Source: Legionellales bacterium (GTDB lineage: Bacteria > Pseudomonadota > Gammaproteobacteria > Berkiellales > Berkiellaceae). Taken from it: DNA of 51,618 nt. The stretch covers positions 1 to 51,618 of the forward strand of contig CANJMM010000011.1 in NCBI GenBank assembly GCA_947475765.1, given 5' to 3'. A program made the translations under genes and the position numbers. The notes under the pieces were generated by a model. It was not told the origin of the DNA and ran no database searches. It worked only from the letters and a program-made list of their open reading frames with translations. Below, in pieces: positions 26,718 to 36,183 of this stretch. Position 1 is the first letter of the stretch. Every line of letters starts with the position of its first letter.

Positions 26718-27722
26718 CTATGTTTTTAAATAAGCCATTTGTTCACACACGGCTTTAGAAAAAAGTGTATCAATTGTATTATTATCTATTTCGTCTATAC
26801 GATATTCATTTAAAATAGGTGCCAGTTCAATAACCAGCGCATTAAATTTAAGTATATCACGGATCTGAATTGAGCGTTTATACACTGAACTTACTAAATC
26901 TTCGGTCCAAGAATCTTGACCTCTGGGTGGGATCACTTTTTTTTCTTGATTTAATTTTTGGGCAATTTGATCTGAATTTAAGCCAGAGGCAAATTCTTGG
27001 CTAAGCCGAGATTCGAGTAATAATGCGGTTTGATTTACTTTCATGCGCTCTAACATTTTTTGAAGCTGAGACAAAACCCAAGTACCCCCTTCAGGTGCAC
27101 TATAGCCTTCTAAATTAAGCATGTCGACCATTTTACGTTGTGAGTAGCCATTTTGAGCATAATCTTCAATAATGGGATGTAACAACAAAGAGTAAATAAT
27201 GGCATGAGATATTTTTGATTTATTGACGCGGTTTAATTCATCTATTGCATGGGGGTTACCCGATTTAGCATGAGAACGTTTTAATCCAGCTTTAATTAAA
27301 TCACCATGTTGAGCGCGTTGTTGTTTGTTGTGTTCTACTACGGCAGATAATGTCCCTGCATGAATAAAAGGCTGATCACAACAAAAGAGCAATCGATTTT
27401 GATTAATACAATTTAATAATAAGTCACTAAAATATTTATTAGAGATAAGGTTTTTAATTTCAGGAATAACCAAGTCAGCCTGATCGTTAATACAGCACTC
27501 GGTCGCTTTTTTTAATTCAGGCCATTTTAGTTGTTGTCGTTTGGTTTCCGCTAATTCAAAAAAAGTGTTCACCAGATCATATTCAGGGTGGTTATTTAAA
27601 AAAAGCGTTAAACTTGCCTGTTGAATTTGTAGCAGATCACTTGAAAATAAAATAGTGGTATGCGTTTTTACCGGGGCAATTAAATACGCAACCAATTTTT
27701 TTTTATTCACAAGGCTGTTCAT
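26718..27722 (-). CDS. Catalytically degenerate serine-recombinase-like protein
   Basis: A 334-residue protein with the outline of a serine recombinase (resolvase/invertase). The N-terminal fold (K-K-L-V-A-Y-L-I-A-P at 8-17) takes the place of Y-I-R-V-S-T, and I-P-E-I-K-N-L-I-S at 86-94 takes the place of V-x-K-L-D-R-L-S-R. Next come A-G-L-K-R-S-H-A-K-S-G-N-P and a recombinase-type helix-turn-helix region G-Y-S-Q-R-K-M-V-D-M-L-N...G-G-T-W. The catalytic Ser, its neighbouring Arg and the Asp-Arg/Arg set are all replaced (Pro17, Ile15, Lys, Asn, Ser), so strand cleavage is not expected. The frame is otherwise intact, which suggests a retained DNA-binding role. There is no clear ribosome site. 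Confidence 0.62.
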   Translation of the reverse strand: MNSLVNKKKLVAYLIAPVKTHTTILFSSDLLQIQQASLTLFLNNHPEYDLVNTFFELAETKRQQLKWPELKKATECCINDQADLVIPEIKNLISNKYFSDLLLNCINQNRLLFCCDQPFIHAGTLSAVVEHNKQQRAQHGDLIKAGLKRSHAKSGNPHAIDELNRVNKSKISHAIIYSLLLHPIIEDYAQNGYSQRKMVDMLNLEGYSAPEGGTWVLSQLQKMLERMKVNQTALLLESRLSQEFASGLNSDQIAQKLNQEKKVIPPRGQDSWTEDLVSSVYKRSIQIRDILKFNALVIELAPILNEYRIDEIDNNTIDTLFSKAVCEQMAYLKT

Positions 27723-27813
27723 ATATGCTTACTGCTATTTTTATCTAAAATGATAGGTATAAAGTCATATTATATAAACTTAAGTATAGTTTGGTTATGG
27801 GTAAGATTGTGTA

Positions 27814-28587
27814 TTAGATTATATCTAATTCTTCTTGTCTTTTTGTTAAAACTTCACAGCCTGTTTCAGTAACCAGTATGGTATGTTCCCACTGGGCCGA
27901 AAGACTACGATCTTTTGTAATCACGGTCCATTTATCGGGCATTAATTTTACGTGGCGTTTACCCGCATTAATCATGGGTTCAATGGTAAAGATCATGCCA
28001 GGTTGTAATGCCATGCCTGTACCCCATTCACCATAATGTAAAATTTGTGGATCTGCATGAAAGACACGCCCAATACCATGGCCACAATATTCTCTTACAA
28101 CAGAATAATAATTCGATTCAGCATGTTTTTGTATAACGGCCCCAATATCGCCTAAATGCGTGCCAGGTTTAACTAAAGCAATGGCTTTTAATAAGCACTC
28201 ACGAGTCACCTTAGTTAGCCTTAAAGCTAAAACAGAAGGTGTCCCAACAAAAAACATTTTACTGGTATCCCCATGAAAGCCATTTTTTATTACAGTAACA
28301 TCAATATTAACGATGTCGCCGTCTTTTAATAATTTATCACTGGGAATACCATGACAGACTTGGTGATTAATAGACGTACAAATAGACTTAGGAAAACCTC
28401 GGTAGTTTAAAGGCGCTGGAATGGCTTCTTGGGTTTCGGTGATATAGCGGTGACAAATGTCATTGAGGGTATTTGTCGAAATGCCTGCTTTAACATGGGG
28501 CGCTATCATATCGAGCACCTCAGCAGCCAGCCGACCCGCTAGACGCATGTGGGTGATTTCTTCTGGGGTATGCAAGGTAATGTTCAT
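27814..28587 (-). CDS. map: Methionine aminopeptidase, type I
   Basis: Removes the initiator Met from nascent proteins. It is 257 residues. Metal ligands of the pita-bread fold are visible: Asp in V-N-I-D-V-T-V, Asp in G-D-T-S-K-M-F, His in C-G-H-G-I-G, Glu in F-T-I-E-P-M-I and Glu in W-E-H-T-I-L-V-T-E. The substrate His is in H-Q-V-C-H-G-I-P. It is divergent from rpsB, the conserved gammaproteobacterial arrangement; the 271-bp gap between them holds the rpsB promoter and leader. Confidence 0.97.
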   Translation of the reverse strand: MNITLHTPEEITHMRLAGRLAAEVLDMIAPHVKAGISTNTLNDICHRYITETQEAIPAPLNYRGFPKSICTSINHQVCHGIPSDKLLKDGDIVNIDVTVIKNGFHGDTSKMFFVGTPSVLALRLTKVTRECLLKAIALVKPGTHLGDIGAVIQKHAESNYYSVVREYCGHGIGRVFHADPQILHYGEWGTGMALQPGMIFTIEPMINAGKRHVKLMPDKWTVITKDRSLSAQWEHTILVTETGCEVLTKRQEELDII

Positions 28588-28632
28588 TTTTTATTTATAA
28601 CCCTAAATAGTATTTTAAATATCATATTAGTT

Positions 28633-28659
28633 TTGATTTAAGCAATTATATGGTATAAA
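28633..28659 (+). promoter_or_regulatory. Putative extended -10 promoter of rpsB
   Basis: TTGATT (28633-28638) and TATAAA (28654-28659), the latter preceded by TG one base apart (TGGTATAAA, an extended -10). The spacer is only 15 bp, which the extended -10 could compensate. Predicted transcription start is near 28666, leaving a leader of about 190 bases before rpsB. Confidence 0.45.
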
Positions 28660-28721
28660 CGCTGCGAGGGTACACAAGTATAAATTTTTTTTATATAATT
28701 GTATTTTTTATTATAAACGGC

Positions 28722-28743
28722 TAACTAACAATGGTGTTAGTTA
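28722..28743 (+). promoter_or_regulatory. Hairpin in rpsB leader
   Basis: A 9-bp perfect stem, TAACTAACA/TGTTAGTTA, with an ATGG loop lies in the long rpsB 5' leader. S2 leaders in gammaproteobacteria are known to carry autoregulatory structure. Whether this hairpin is part of one is inference; the rest of the leader (28744-28858) has several GC-richer blocks. Confidence 0.4.
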
Positions 28744-28858
28744 ACTTAAAACTAGTCCACACGCGGGTACATTACTTGGTTTTGGGTGCGAAGAGTTATC
28801 TTTGTTAAACCAGTAAACGCGGAGGCTTAACCCAGAAAAAACCACAGGAGTGTCTTCA

Positions 28859-29599
28859 ATGGCAATTCATATGCGTCAAATGTTAGAAGCAGGTGTTCAT
28901 TTCGGTCATCAAGGCCGTTATTGGAACCCTAAGATGAATGAATATATCTATGGTACTTTTGATAAAATTCATATTATTAATTTAGAAAAAACAGCCCCCA
29001 TGTTTCGTGATGCCTTGAACTACGTTTCTCGCATTGCAGCACGTAATGGCAAAATATTGTTTGTGGGCACAAAACGTGCAGCAAGCCCCTTGATTAAACA
29101 ATATGCAGAGCGCTGTGGCATGCCTTATGTCGACTATCGCTGGCTTGGCGGAATGCTAACTAACTTTAAGACAGTTAAGCAGTCTATTAAGCGCTTAGAA
29201 GAACTTCGTGCAATGAAAGACGATGGAACTTTTGATAAGTTGGTTAAAAAAGAAGCCTTAACTCGTACGCGTGAACTCGATAAACTTGAGCGTGGGTTAG
29301 GCGGAATTAAAAACATGATTACCTTACCTGATGCGCTATTTGTTATCGATGTGGGTAATGAAAATATTAGCGTACTCGAGGCTAATAAATTAGGCATTCC
29401 TGTGATTGCCGTTGTCGATACCAATCATTCTCCTGATAACATTTCTTATGTTATTCCAGGTAATGACGATGCGGTACGGTCTATTGAGTTTTTCTTACAA
29501 AATATGGCTGATACGATTAATCAGGCCAAGGGAACGCAAACCAATACACCCATTCAGTTCGATCAAACGGAATTTGTTGAAATTCCAGATGAGCAATAA
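28859..29599 (+). CDS. rpsB: 30S ribosomal protein S2
   Basis: Ribosomal protein S2, 246 residues from ATG 28859 with GGAG at 28847-28850. A GTG at 28850 is part of that ribosome site, so the longer start is rejected. The family signatures are present: [14 protein letters not shown] near the start, then [26 protein letters not shown] and P-D-A-L-F-V-I-D-V. It heads the rpsB-tsf-pyrH-frr run. Confidence 0.97.
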   Translation: MAIHMRQMLEAGVHFGHQGRYWNPKMNEYIYGTFDKIHIINLEKTAPMFRDALNYVSRIAARNGKILFVGTKRAASPLIKQYAERCGMPYVDYRWLGGMLTNFKTVKQSIKRLEELRAMKDDGTFDKLVKKEALTRTRELDKLERGLGGIKNMITLPDALFVIDVGNENISVLEANKLGIPVIAVVDTNHSPDNISYVIPGNDDAVRSIEFFLQNMADTINQAKGTQTNTPIQFDQTEFVEIPDEQ

Positions 29600-29616
29600 T
29601 CATAGAGTTAAACATT

Positions 29617-29641
29617 AAAAAGGGGGCATGGCCCCCTTTTT
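29617..29641. terminator. Hairpin terminator/attenuator between rpsB and tsf
   Basis: A 10-bp stem, AAAAAGGGGG/CCCCCTTTTT (29617-29626 and 29632-29641), with a 5-base CATGG between the arms and one extra T after the run. It has full intrinsic-terminator form in both directions. Between rpsB and tsf it would lower downstream transcription relative to rpsB, as attenuators at this junction do in other bacteria. Confidence 0.85.
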
Positions 29642-29675
29642 TCAGATAAAATTTTAGTGAACTTAGGAGTCAGCT

Positions 29676-30551
29676 ATGACGAATGTTACTGCTATTACCG
29701 CCAGCATGGTAAAAGAATTACGTGAACGCACAGGGGCGGGCATGATGGAATGTAAAGCTGCTTTGGTTGAAGCTAAGGGAGATTTGTCAGAGGCTGAAAT
29801 TGTGATAGCCAAATCAGGTCATAAAAAAGCGGCTAAAAAAGCGGGCAGAGTTGCAGCAGAGGGCATGGTAGCCATTCAATTAACCCCAAATAAAGACGCA
29901 GTGGCTTTAGCTGAAGTTAATTCAGAAACAGATTTTGTTGCACGGCATCCAGATTTTCAGGCCTTTGTTAAGCTGGTAGCTGAAATAGCTTTAGAGCATA
30001 AGCAAGAAGACTTAAGTAAATTGCCTGCTTTAGAAGAAGCCCGCCAGAATTTGATTGCCAAATTAGGTGAAAATATTGTAGCGCGTCGTGCGGTTGTGTA
30101 CAGCGTGGGCAAAAATATTATTGGTCAATATATTCATCATGGCAGTAAAATTGGTGTCATAGTAGAAATGACAGGGGGAGAAGAAGCTTTAGCAAAAGAT
30201 CTTGCGATGCATATTGCCGCTTCTAAACCTGAATTTATCAGCATGGATCAAGTGCCTGCTAGTGAAATGGCTAAAATGAAAGATATTTTTATGGCACAGG
30301 CAGATAACTCAGGCAAACCACCGGCTATTCAAGAAAAAATGGTACAAGGCCAAATTAATAAGCATTTTGCTGAAATTTGTTTATTAGGTCAGGCTTTTTT
30401 TAAAGATCCAGATAAAACCATTTCTGTGTTACTAAAAGAAAAACAAGCGAACATTGTGCGTTTTACTCGATTTGAAGTCGGTGAAGGCATTGAAGTGGTT
30501 AAACTCAATTTTCATGAAGAAGTTATGGCACAAGTACAAGGGAGTAAATAG
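29676..30551 (+). CDS. tsf: Elongation factor Ts
   Basis: Nucleotide exchange factor for EF-Tu. It is 291 residues. The N-terminal UBA-like domain has [17 protein letters not shown], and the exchange motif S-E-T-D-F-V-A-R is near residue 85. The subdomain with M-H-I-A-A-S-K-P and the C-terminal module are complete. It lies 34 bp after the rpsB terminator hairpin and 2 bp before pyrH. Confidence 0.97.
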   Translation: MTNVTAITASMVKELRERTGAGMMECKAALVEAKGDLSEAEIVIAKSGHKKAAKKAGRVAAEGMVAIQLTPNKDAVALAEVNSETDFVARHPDFQAFVKLVAEIALEHKQEDLSKLPALEEARQNLIAKLGENIVARRAVVYSVGKNIIGQYIHHGSKIGVIVEMTGGEEALAKDLAMHIAASKPEFISMDQVPASEMAKMKDIFMAQADNSGKPPAIQEKMVQGQINKHFAEICLLGQAFFKDPDKTISVLLKEKQANIVRFTRFEVGEGIEVVKLNFHEEVMAQVQGSK

Positions 30552-30553
30552 CG

Positions 30554-31291
30554 GTGACATCCCCATCCCTATCTCCTGTTCCATTATTGTATAAAAGAAT
30601 CTTACTCAAACTCAGTGGAGAAGCCTTACTGGGGGAAGAGCCTTTTGGAATCGATCCCAATGTTATTCGGCGTATTGCACTAGAAGTGCAAGAACTGGTT
30701 AAACTAGGGGTTGAAGTGGGGATGGTCATTGGGGGCGGAAATTTGTTTAGAGGGAAAAAACTCGAGCAAGCCGGGTTAGGTCGAATTTCTGCTGATCAAA
30801 TGGGGATGTTAGCCACAGTGATGAATGCCATAGCCATGCGTGATGTCATGGAAACGATGGGGCTCGCCACACGTATTATGTCTGCTATACCAATGAGTGG
30901 TATAGCAGATCATTATAATCGCCTAAAGGCAATACATCATCTGAAGCAAGGTCGAGTCGTTATTTTTTCAGCTGGGACTGGTAATCCTTTGGTTACCACA
31001 GACTCTGCTGCCAGTTTAAGGGCCATCGAAATAGAAGCCGATATTTTATTAAAAGCAACGAATGTCGATGGTGTGTATTCTGCGGATCCGCGTAAAAACC
31101 CAAATGCCATTTTATTTAAAACCATGACATTTGATAAAGCATTATCAGATGAATTAGGGGTAATGGATTTAGCCGCCTTTTGTCAATGTCGAGACCATAA
31201 TTTAAAAATTAGAGTGTTTAATATTAAAAATCCAGGGGTATTGCTGAGAATGGTTCAGGGGTCCACTGAGGGAACGTTAGTCGAACGTTAA
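30554..31291 (+). CDS. pyrH: Uridylate kinase
   Basis: UMP kinase of pyrimidine nucleotide synthesis, an amino-acid-kinase-fold hexamer. It is 245 residues with a GTG start at 30554 and GGAG about 10 bp upstream. Motifs are [28 protein letters not shown], then S-A-G-T-G-N-P and the T-D-S-A-A-x-L-R-A-I-E segment. The first residues (T-S-P-S-L-S-P-V-P) are a slightly longer lead than usual. It is part of the rpsB-tsf-pyrH-frr run. Confidence 0.96.
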   Translation: MTSPSLSPVPLLYKRILLKLSGEALLGEEPFGIDPNVIRRIALEVQELVKLGVEVGMVIGGGNLFRGKKLEQAGLGRISADQMGMLATVMNAIAMRDVMETMGLATRIMSAIPMSGIADHYNRLKAIHHLKQGRVVIFSAGTGNPLVTTDSAASLRAIEIEADILLKATNVDGVYSADPRKNPNAILFKTMTFDKALSDELGVMDLAAFCQCRDHNLKIRVFNIKNPGVLLRMVQGSTEGTLVER

Positions 31292-31344
31292 TATAAATAA
31301 TAAATTATAAATTATAAATAGAAAAGTATAGGGAGAAAGAAAAA

Positions 31345-31902
31345 ATGCTAAATACAATTCAAACACAAGCTAAAGCACGTATGGAAAAAACAATTCGGGC
31401 GATGGAGGATGAGCTCTCCAGGTTAAGAGCAGGCCGGGCACACCCTAATTTATTAGATGGCGTAATGGTAGATTATTATGGCAGCCAAGTGCCTTTAACG
31501 CAAGTGGCCAATATACATGTAGAAAGTGCTTTAATGTTAAGCGTTAAACCCTGGGAGAAAAAATTAACGCCAGCCATTGAAAAAGCCATTCGTTCTGCCG
31601 ACTTAGGGTTAAATCCAATTGCCGCCACAGAAATGATTCGAGTGCCTTTGCCTCCTTTGAGCGAAGAGCGTCGTAAAGAATTGATTAAAAAAGTAAAAGT
31701 TCAGTGTGAAGAAGGCAAAGTGGCCATTAGAAACATTCGTCGAGATGCCTTGCAAGAAACAAAAGAATTATTAAAGAAAAAACAAATTAGTGAAGACGAT
31801 GAACGTGGTTTAGAAGACAAAATTCAAAAGTTAACCGATCAGTTTTCAAAAACGGTAGATGAAATTTTAGTTAAAAAAGAAAAAGATTTATTAATAATAT
31901 AA
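31345..31902 (+). CDS. frr: Ribosome recycling factor
   Basis: With EF-G and IF3, it splits post-termination ribosomes. It is 185 residues, the standard length. Conserved segments are L-S-R-L-R-A-G-R-A-H-P-N-L-L, Y-Y-G-S-Q-V-P-L-T-Q-V-A-N, P-L-P-P-L-S-E-E-R-R-K-E-L and A-I-R-N-I-R-R-D-A. A GGGAG ribosome site precedes ATG. The 53-bp gap after pyrH is AT-only repeat-like sequence. Confidence 0.97.
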   Translation: MLNTIQTQAKARMEKTIRAMEDELSRLRAGRAHPNLLDGVMVDYYGSQVPLTQVANIHVESALMLSVKPWEKKLTPAIEKAIRSADLGLNPIAATEMIRVPLPPLSEERRKELIKKVKVQCEEGKVAIRNIRRDALQETKELLKKKQISEDDERGLEDKIQKLTDQFSKTVDEILVKKEKDLLII

Positions 31903-31904
31903 TT

Positions 31905-32612
31905 TTGCCCAAAAAGATTCCCAAACATATTGCCATTATTATGGATGGGAATGGCCGCTGGGCGCAACAAAACAAGTTAAGCCGTCCAAAGGGGCATAAA
32001 AAAGGCGTTGAGACGGCGAGTAAAATGACCGAGTTGTGTATTAAGCATAATATACAAAGTTTAACACTCTTTGCTTTTGGTCAAGAAAATTGGCAGCGCC
32101 CCAGTAAAGAAGTGCGGTATTTATTTCGGTTATTTTTATTGTCATTAAAAAGACAAGTGAATTGGTTAAATGACAATAATATAAAGTTGACCATTATTGG
32201 CGATAGATCGAATTTACCAGATGGGCTGCGAAAGGCAATTATAGAGGCGGAAAATTTAACTCAATTTAATACCCAGCTGCATCTTAATATTGCTTGTAAT
32301 TATTCAGGTCAATGGGATATTAACCAAGCTATAAATCAATGGGTGCAAAGCGGACAAGCGGATCATTGGCAAAATTATTTAAGCTTGTCTTCTCAGGTAA
32401 ATCCCGATTTATTTATTCGAACCAGTGGCGTGTATAGGCTAAGTAATTTTATGTTATGGGAAATGGCTTATACTGAACTCTATTTTACGCCCATCATGTG
32501 GCCTGATTTTTCTGAAATAGAATTTCAGTTAGCGCTTGATTTTTTTAATCAAACAGAAAGAAGATTTGGCAAGACCAGCTTGCAAGTTAGGCAACAAGAG
32601 GCAAATATTTGA
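31905..32612 (+). CDS. uppS: Undecaprenyl diphosphate synthase
   Basis: A cis-prenyltransferase that makes undecaprenyl diphosphate, the lipid carrier for peptidoglycan and O-antigen. It is 235 residues from TTG 31905, 2 bp after frr. The start is fixed by the family N-terminus leading to I-I-M-D-G-N-G-R-W-A (catalytic Asp14). Other motifs are G-H-K-K-G, F-A-F-G-Q-E-N-W-x-R-P and the C-terminal R-T-S-G...L-S-N-F-M-L-W-E. The family usually has S-x-E-N-W where this one has G-Q-E-N-W. No Shine-Dalgarno is visible, so coupling to frr is likely. Confidence 0.95.
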   Translation: MPKKIPKHIAIIMDGNGRWAQQNKLSRPKGHKKGVETASKMTELCIKHNIQSLTLFAFGQENWQRPSKEVRYLFRLFLLSLKRQVNWLNDNNIKLTIIGDRSNLPDGLRKAIIEAENLTQFNTQLHLNIACNYSGQWDINQAINQWVQSGQADHWQNYLSLSSQVNPDLFIRTSGVYRLSNFMLWEMAYTELYFTPIMWPDFSEIEFQLALDFFNQTERRFGKTSLQVRQQEANI

Positions 32613-33493
32613 TGTTAACGCGAATTGTTACGGCGGCAATCCTAATTCCCTTGGTTGTATCAGCGGTGCTTTATCTTCCTGCTCCTTATTTTTTAATAGG
32701 GCTTGGTGGTGTGGTGCTTTTGTCTTTATATGAGTGGTTTAAATTATTCATCCGTTCAACCAAACGTCATACAGTGAGATTTTTAATAGGCTTAAGTGGT
32801 TATTTGATGGGCGGGGTTGCTTTAATGGGATTTGCCTCTGCAGCTGAATTATACCATTATCAACCAGGATCACTGCTTTTTCCTATCCTCACCCTGTTTT
32901 GGGTAGCCATATTTTTATGGATATGGATAGGGAACCCTTTAAAATCTTACCCCGCCCCAATTATTATCAATCATTCATTAGATAGCTTTGGCTTAAGTCA
33001 GTTTTTTTGGTTACTCACGGGATATATAGTCATAATAGGTTTTTGGCTAGGCCTAATGACCATTCGAGTAATGCCTAATTTAGGGCCTATTTATATTTTA
33101 AGTTTATTTGTATTTGTTTGGCTAGCCGATTCAGGTGCGTATTTTACAGGGAAAAAATTTGGGCAAACCAAAATTTTCCCTAAAGGCAGCCCTAACAAAA
33201 CTTTAGCAGGTTTTGTGGGTGGGTATATTAGCGCCTTGTTAATGGCTATCATCGCGTTTTCTTATTTTAAGCATCCTGAATTGTTTAATTTCTTTGAGTT
33301 TATTTTATTAGCGTCTTTATTATATTTATTTTCTGTCTATGGTGACTTATTTGAGAGTGTTATCAAGCGGCTAATGGGTGTTAAAGACAGTGGGCAGCTG
33401 TTACCTGGGCATGGAGGCATCTTAGATAGATTAGATAGCTTATATGCAACGGTGCCTGTTTACGCGCTTATATTAACTTACTATTTTGTTTAA
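32612..33493 (+). CDS. cdsA: Phosphatidate cytidylyltransferase
   Basis: CDP-diacylglycerol synthase, the branch point of phospholipid synthesis, located in the inner membrane. It is 293 residues from ATG 32612, whose A is the last base of the uppS stop (TGATG). Several transmembrane helices are visible, and the CDS signature near the C-terminus is complete: S-V-I-K-R-L-M-G-V-K-D-S-G...L-P-G-H-G-G-I-L-D-R-L-D. It lies between uppS and dxr as in other gammaproteobacteria. Confidence 0.95.
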   Translation: MLTRIVTAAILIPLVVSAVLYLPAPYFLIGLGGVVLLSLYEWFKLFIRSTKRHTVRFLIGLSGYLMGGVALMGFASAAELYHYQPGSLLFPILTLFWVAIFLWIWIGNPLKSYPAPIIINHSLDSFGLSQFFWLLTGYIVIIGFWLGLMTIRVMPNLGPIYILSLFVFVWLADSGAYFTGKKFGQTKIFPKGSPNKTLAGFVGGYISALLMAIIAFSYFKHPELFNFFEFILLASLLYLFSVYGDLFESVIKRLMGVKDSGQLLPGHGGILDRLDSLYATVPVYALILTYYFV

Positions 33494-33518
33494 TAATTAA
33501 TGAATAAATAATAAAATT

Positions 33519-34772
33519 ATGCCTAAAAATGTAAAAAATTTAGAAAAATTACAACAAGTCGTTATTTTAGGCTCAACAGGATCAGTGGGCTTGAATACTT
33601 TAGAAGTTATTCAAAAGCAGTCTCATAAATTTCAAGTTTTTGCTTTAACCGCACATAAAAACATTAGTTTATTAACCCAGCAAATTGCTTTATTTCATCC
33701 AAAATTTGTGGTGGTCACTTGTCAATATGCGCATCAAAAACTGCATGCAGAGCTCAAAGAACAAGGTAATATCACGCCAGTTTTATTTGGGCATGAGTCA
33801 ATCATTGAATTAATGACACATCCTTTGGTAGACATCGTAGTGGGTGGTTTAGTAGGCGCAGTTGGATTGATGCCGTTGATTACGGCGGCCATGCATGGCA
33901 AGCGTATTTTACTTGCTAACAAAGAGCCCTTGGTGATGGCGGGCGCTCTTTTTATTCAGGCACTAAAAGAGGGTGGCGGTGTATTGTTGCCTGTAGACAG
34001 CGAGCATAATGCCATTTTTCAAGTTATGCCACGAGATTTTTCAATTGGTCGCAAGCCAGAAGGGGTGACAAAAATTATTTTAACGGCTTCTGGTGGGCCA
34101 TTTTTACACACCCCATTAGAACAACTAGATAAAGTCACGCCAGAGCAAGCAATATTGCACCCTGTTTGGAAAATGGGTAAAAAAATATCGATAGATTCAG
34201 CAACCCTAATGAATAAAGCGCTGGAAGTCATAGAGGCTCATTTTTTGTTTGATTTGCCAGGTTCAAATATCGAGGTTGTTATTCACCCTCAAAGCACAGT
34301 GCACTCAATGGTTTGTTATGAAGATGGATCTATGTTGGCTCAGCTAGGCATGCCTGATATGCGTACGCCTATAGCGTATTGCTTAGGTTGGCCAGATCGC
34401 ATTAAATCTGGGGTCGAGATGCTTGATTTAACTAAAATGGGCCCGCTTGAATTCCATTCGGTCGATATCAATCGTTTTCCTGCAATCCCCTTGGCTTATG
34501 AGATGATGAAAAAAGGCAATGTTTGGCCTGCCATTTTTAATGCTGCAAATGAAGTGGCTGTGACAGCATTTTTAGATCAAAAAATTAAATTTACCGATAT
34601 TATTTATTGTATTCAAAAAACGCTCGAAAAAATGGATAAGTCTATTGATATTACCTGGAGTGGAGAAAGGTTGAGTTTTAATGATTTGGAGTGGTTGTTA
34701 CATATAGATAGCCTTGCACGTCAGACAACCAGAAGTGTAATACAAGAAAAAAACCAAGTTAAAGTTAATTAA
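33519..34772 (+). CDS. dxr: 1-deoxy-D-xylulose 5-phosphate reductoisomerase
   Basis: Second enzyme of the non-mevalonate isoprenoid pathway; it uses NADPH to form MEP. It is 417 residues. The NADPH-binding G-S-T-G-S-V-G is near residue 18, L-L-A-N-K-E-P-L-V is near 136, and the metal site P-V-D-S-E-H-N-A-I-F is near 155, followed by T-A-S-G-G-P-F and M-N-K-A-L-E-V-I-E-A. Together with uppS downstream in the pathway, it supplies lipid-carrier precursors. The gap to rseP is an 11-bp tandem repeat. Confidence 0.96.
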   Translation: MPKNVKNLEKLQQVVILGSTGSVGLNTLEVIQKQSHKFQVFALTAHKNISLLTQQIALFHPKFVVVTCQYAHQKLHAELKEQGNITPVLFGHESIIELMTHPLVDIVVGGLVGAVGLMPLITAAMHGKRILLANKEPLVMAGALFIQALKEGGGVLLPVDSEHNAIFQVMPRDFSIGRKPEGVTKIILTASGGPFLHTPLEQLDKVTPEQAILHPVWKMGKKISIDSATLMNKALEVIEAHFLFDLPGSNIEVVIHPQSTVHSMVCYEDGSMLAQLGMPDMRTPIAYCLGWPDRIKSGVEMLDLTKMGPLEFHSVDINRFPAIPLAYEMMKKGNVWPAIFNAANEVAVTAFLDQKIKFTDIIYCIQKTLEKMDKSIDITWSGERLSFNDLEWLLHIDSLARQTTRSVIQEKNQVKVN

Positions 34773-34798
34773 ATAAAATTAAATAAAATTAAATAAAA
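34765..34798. repeat. Tandem AAATAAAATTA repeat between dxr and rseP
   Basis: Three nearly perfect copies of an 11-bp A-rich unit fill the 31-bp gap between the dxr stop and the rseP ribosome site (AGAG). It is one of several such tracts at gene junctions in this window. Confidence 0.8.
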
Positions 34799-34803
34799 AG
34801 AGA

Positions 34804-36183
34804 ATGTATATGGAAATTATTTGGGCAGTTCTTTCTTTTATTGCGGCCATTAGTATACTGATTGCCGTGCATGAGTGGGGGCATTTTTTAGTAGCGCGTT
34901 TTTTTAATATTAAAGTGTTACGTTTTTCTATTGGGTTTGGTAAGCCTATTTATACTTGGCGAGGTAAGGATGACACGGAATATATGATAGCCGCTATTCC
35001 TTTAGGTGGCTATGTTAAAATGCTGGATGAGCGAGAAGGGCCTGTTCCAGATCATCTTTTGAGCCGAGCCTTTAACCAACAAACGGTTTTAAAAAGAATG
35101 GCTGTGGTAGCTGCCGGGCCAGTATTTAATTTTTTATTTGCTATTTTTGCACTTTGGATTGGGTTTATGATTGGGGTCAAAAGTTTGATCCCAGTTATTG
35201 GTGAAGTCAATAAGCATTCTATTGCTTATGAAAGGGGTATTCGAGCTGATCAAGAAATTAAATCAGTAAATCATGAACCTACGCCTACTTGGGGTGCGGT
35301 TTATCAGCAGGTGCTAAAAAAAATAGGGGACAGAGATGAGATGCTCATATTTGAAGTGATGTCTTCTAGTAAAGTAATGCAACAGATTCATATTCCTATA
35401 AATAAAATCAGTTCGCCTACGCCACAAAAAGATATTTTTGTTTCTATGGGGTTTTCTTCTAAAATTCCAGATACCTTACCAATCATTGGCCAAGTGTTAC
35501 CTGGGGAGCCGGCTGATTTGGCCGGGTTCAAAATTCATGATGAAGTTGTCACGCTTAATCATATGCCAGTTAAAACTTGGCAAGAGTTTGTTCGTATTGT
35601 TAAGACCATGCCTGAGAAGAAAACAATCATACAGGTTAAGCGAAGAGATCAATCTGACTTGATCACGCTCAACTTGACTCCCGGAATGAGAATAGATGAT
35701 CTCACTAATTTACCTATTGGTTATGCTGGATTATTAGTCGATCTTGAATCTATGCCAGAAAGTGGCTTACGTGTAGAGCGGTATGGCATTTTCCAATCGC
35801 TAAAACAGGCTACATTAGGAACCGGCAGTTATATTTATTTGAGTTTTAAGGCAATAAAAGAAATGATAGTGGGGGATCTCAGCCTAGACAACTTAGGCGG
35901 TCCTATTATGATTGCCAATACAGCGGGAAAAGTTGCACAGCAGGGCATTACCACTTTTTTAGGATTTTTAGCTCAAATTAGTATTGGCTTGGGTATCTTA
36001 AATTTACTGCCTATTCCTGCTTTAGATGGTGGGCATTTATTTTATTATGTCGTTGAACTAGTAAGAGGCAAACCTTTGTCAGAAAAGATACAAAATTTTG
36101 GTTATAAATTGGGTATGTTATGTTTGTTGTGCTTAATGGCCTTTGCTTTTTACAATGATATTTTTCGTTTAGTTAAAGCATAA
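34804..36183 (+). CDS. rseP: Site-2 protease RseP (RIP zinc metalloprotease)
   Basis: An inner-membrane intramembrane protease that in E. coli cuts RseA to release sigma-E and clears remnant signal peptides. It is 459 residues. The zinc motif H-E-W-G-H is at residues 23-27 in the first transmembrane helix, two PDZ-like domains occupy the periplasmic middle (about 120-300), and the L-D-G motif lies in P-I-P-A-L-D-G-G-H near 402-410. No rseA is seen in this window although rpoE is present at 8123. An ankyrin-type gene separates it from bamA, which normally follows directly. Confidence 0.95.
   Translation: MYMEIIWAVLSFIAAISILIAVHEWGHFLVARFFNIKVLRFSIGFGKPIYTWRGKDDTEYMIAAIPLGGYVKMLDEREGPVPDHLLSRAFNQQTVLKRMAVVAAGPVFNFLFAIFALWIGFMIGVKSLIPVIGEVNKHSIAYERGIRADQEIKSVNHEPTPTWGAVYQQVLKKIGDRDEMLIFEVMSSSKVMQQIHIPINKISSPTPQKDIFVSMGFSSKIPDTLPIIGQVLPGEPADLAGFKIHDEVVTLNHMPVKTWQEFVRIVKTMPEKKTIIQVKRRDQSDLITLNLTPGMRIDDLTNLPIGYAGLLVDLESMPESGLRVERYGIFQSLKQATLGTGSYIYLSFKAIKEMIVGDLSLDNLGGPIMIANTAGKVAQQGITTFLGFLAQISIGLGILNLLPIPALDGGHLFYYVVELVRGKPLSEKIQNFGYKLGMLCLLCLMAFAFYNDIFRLVKA

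Noticed and set aside
29406-29618. 70-residue plus-strand frame over the rpsB 3' end
   Set aside because: It is an alternate-frame shadow of rpsB without a ribosome site.
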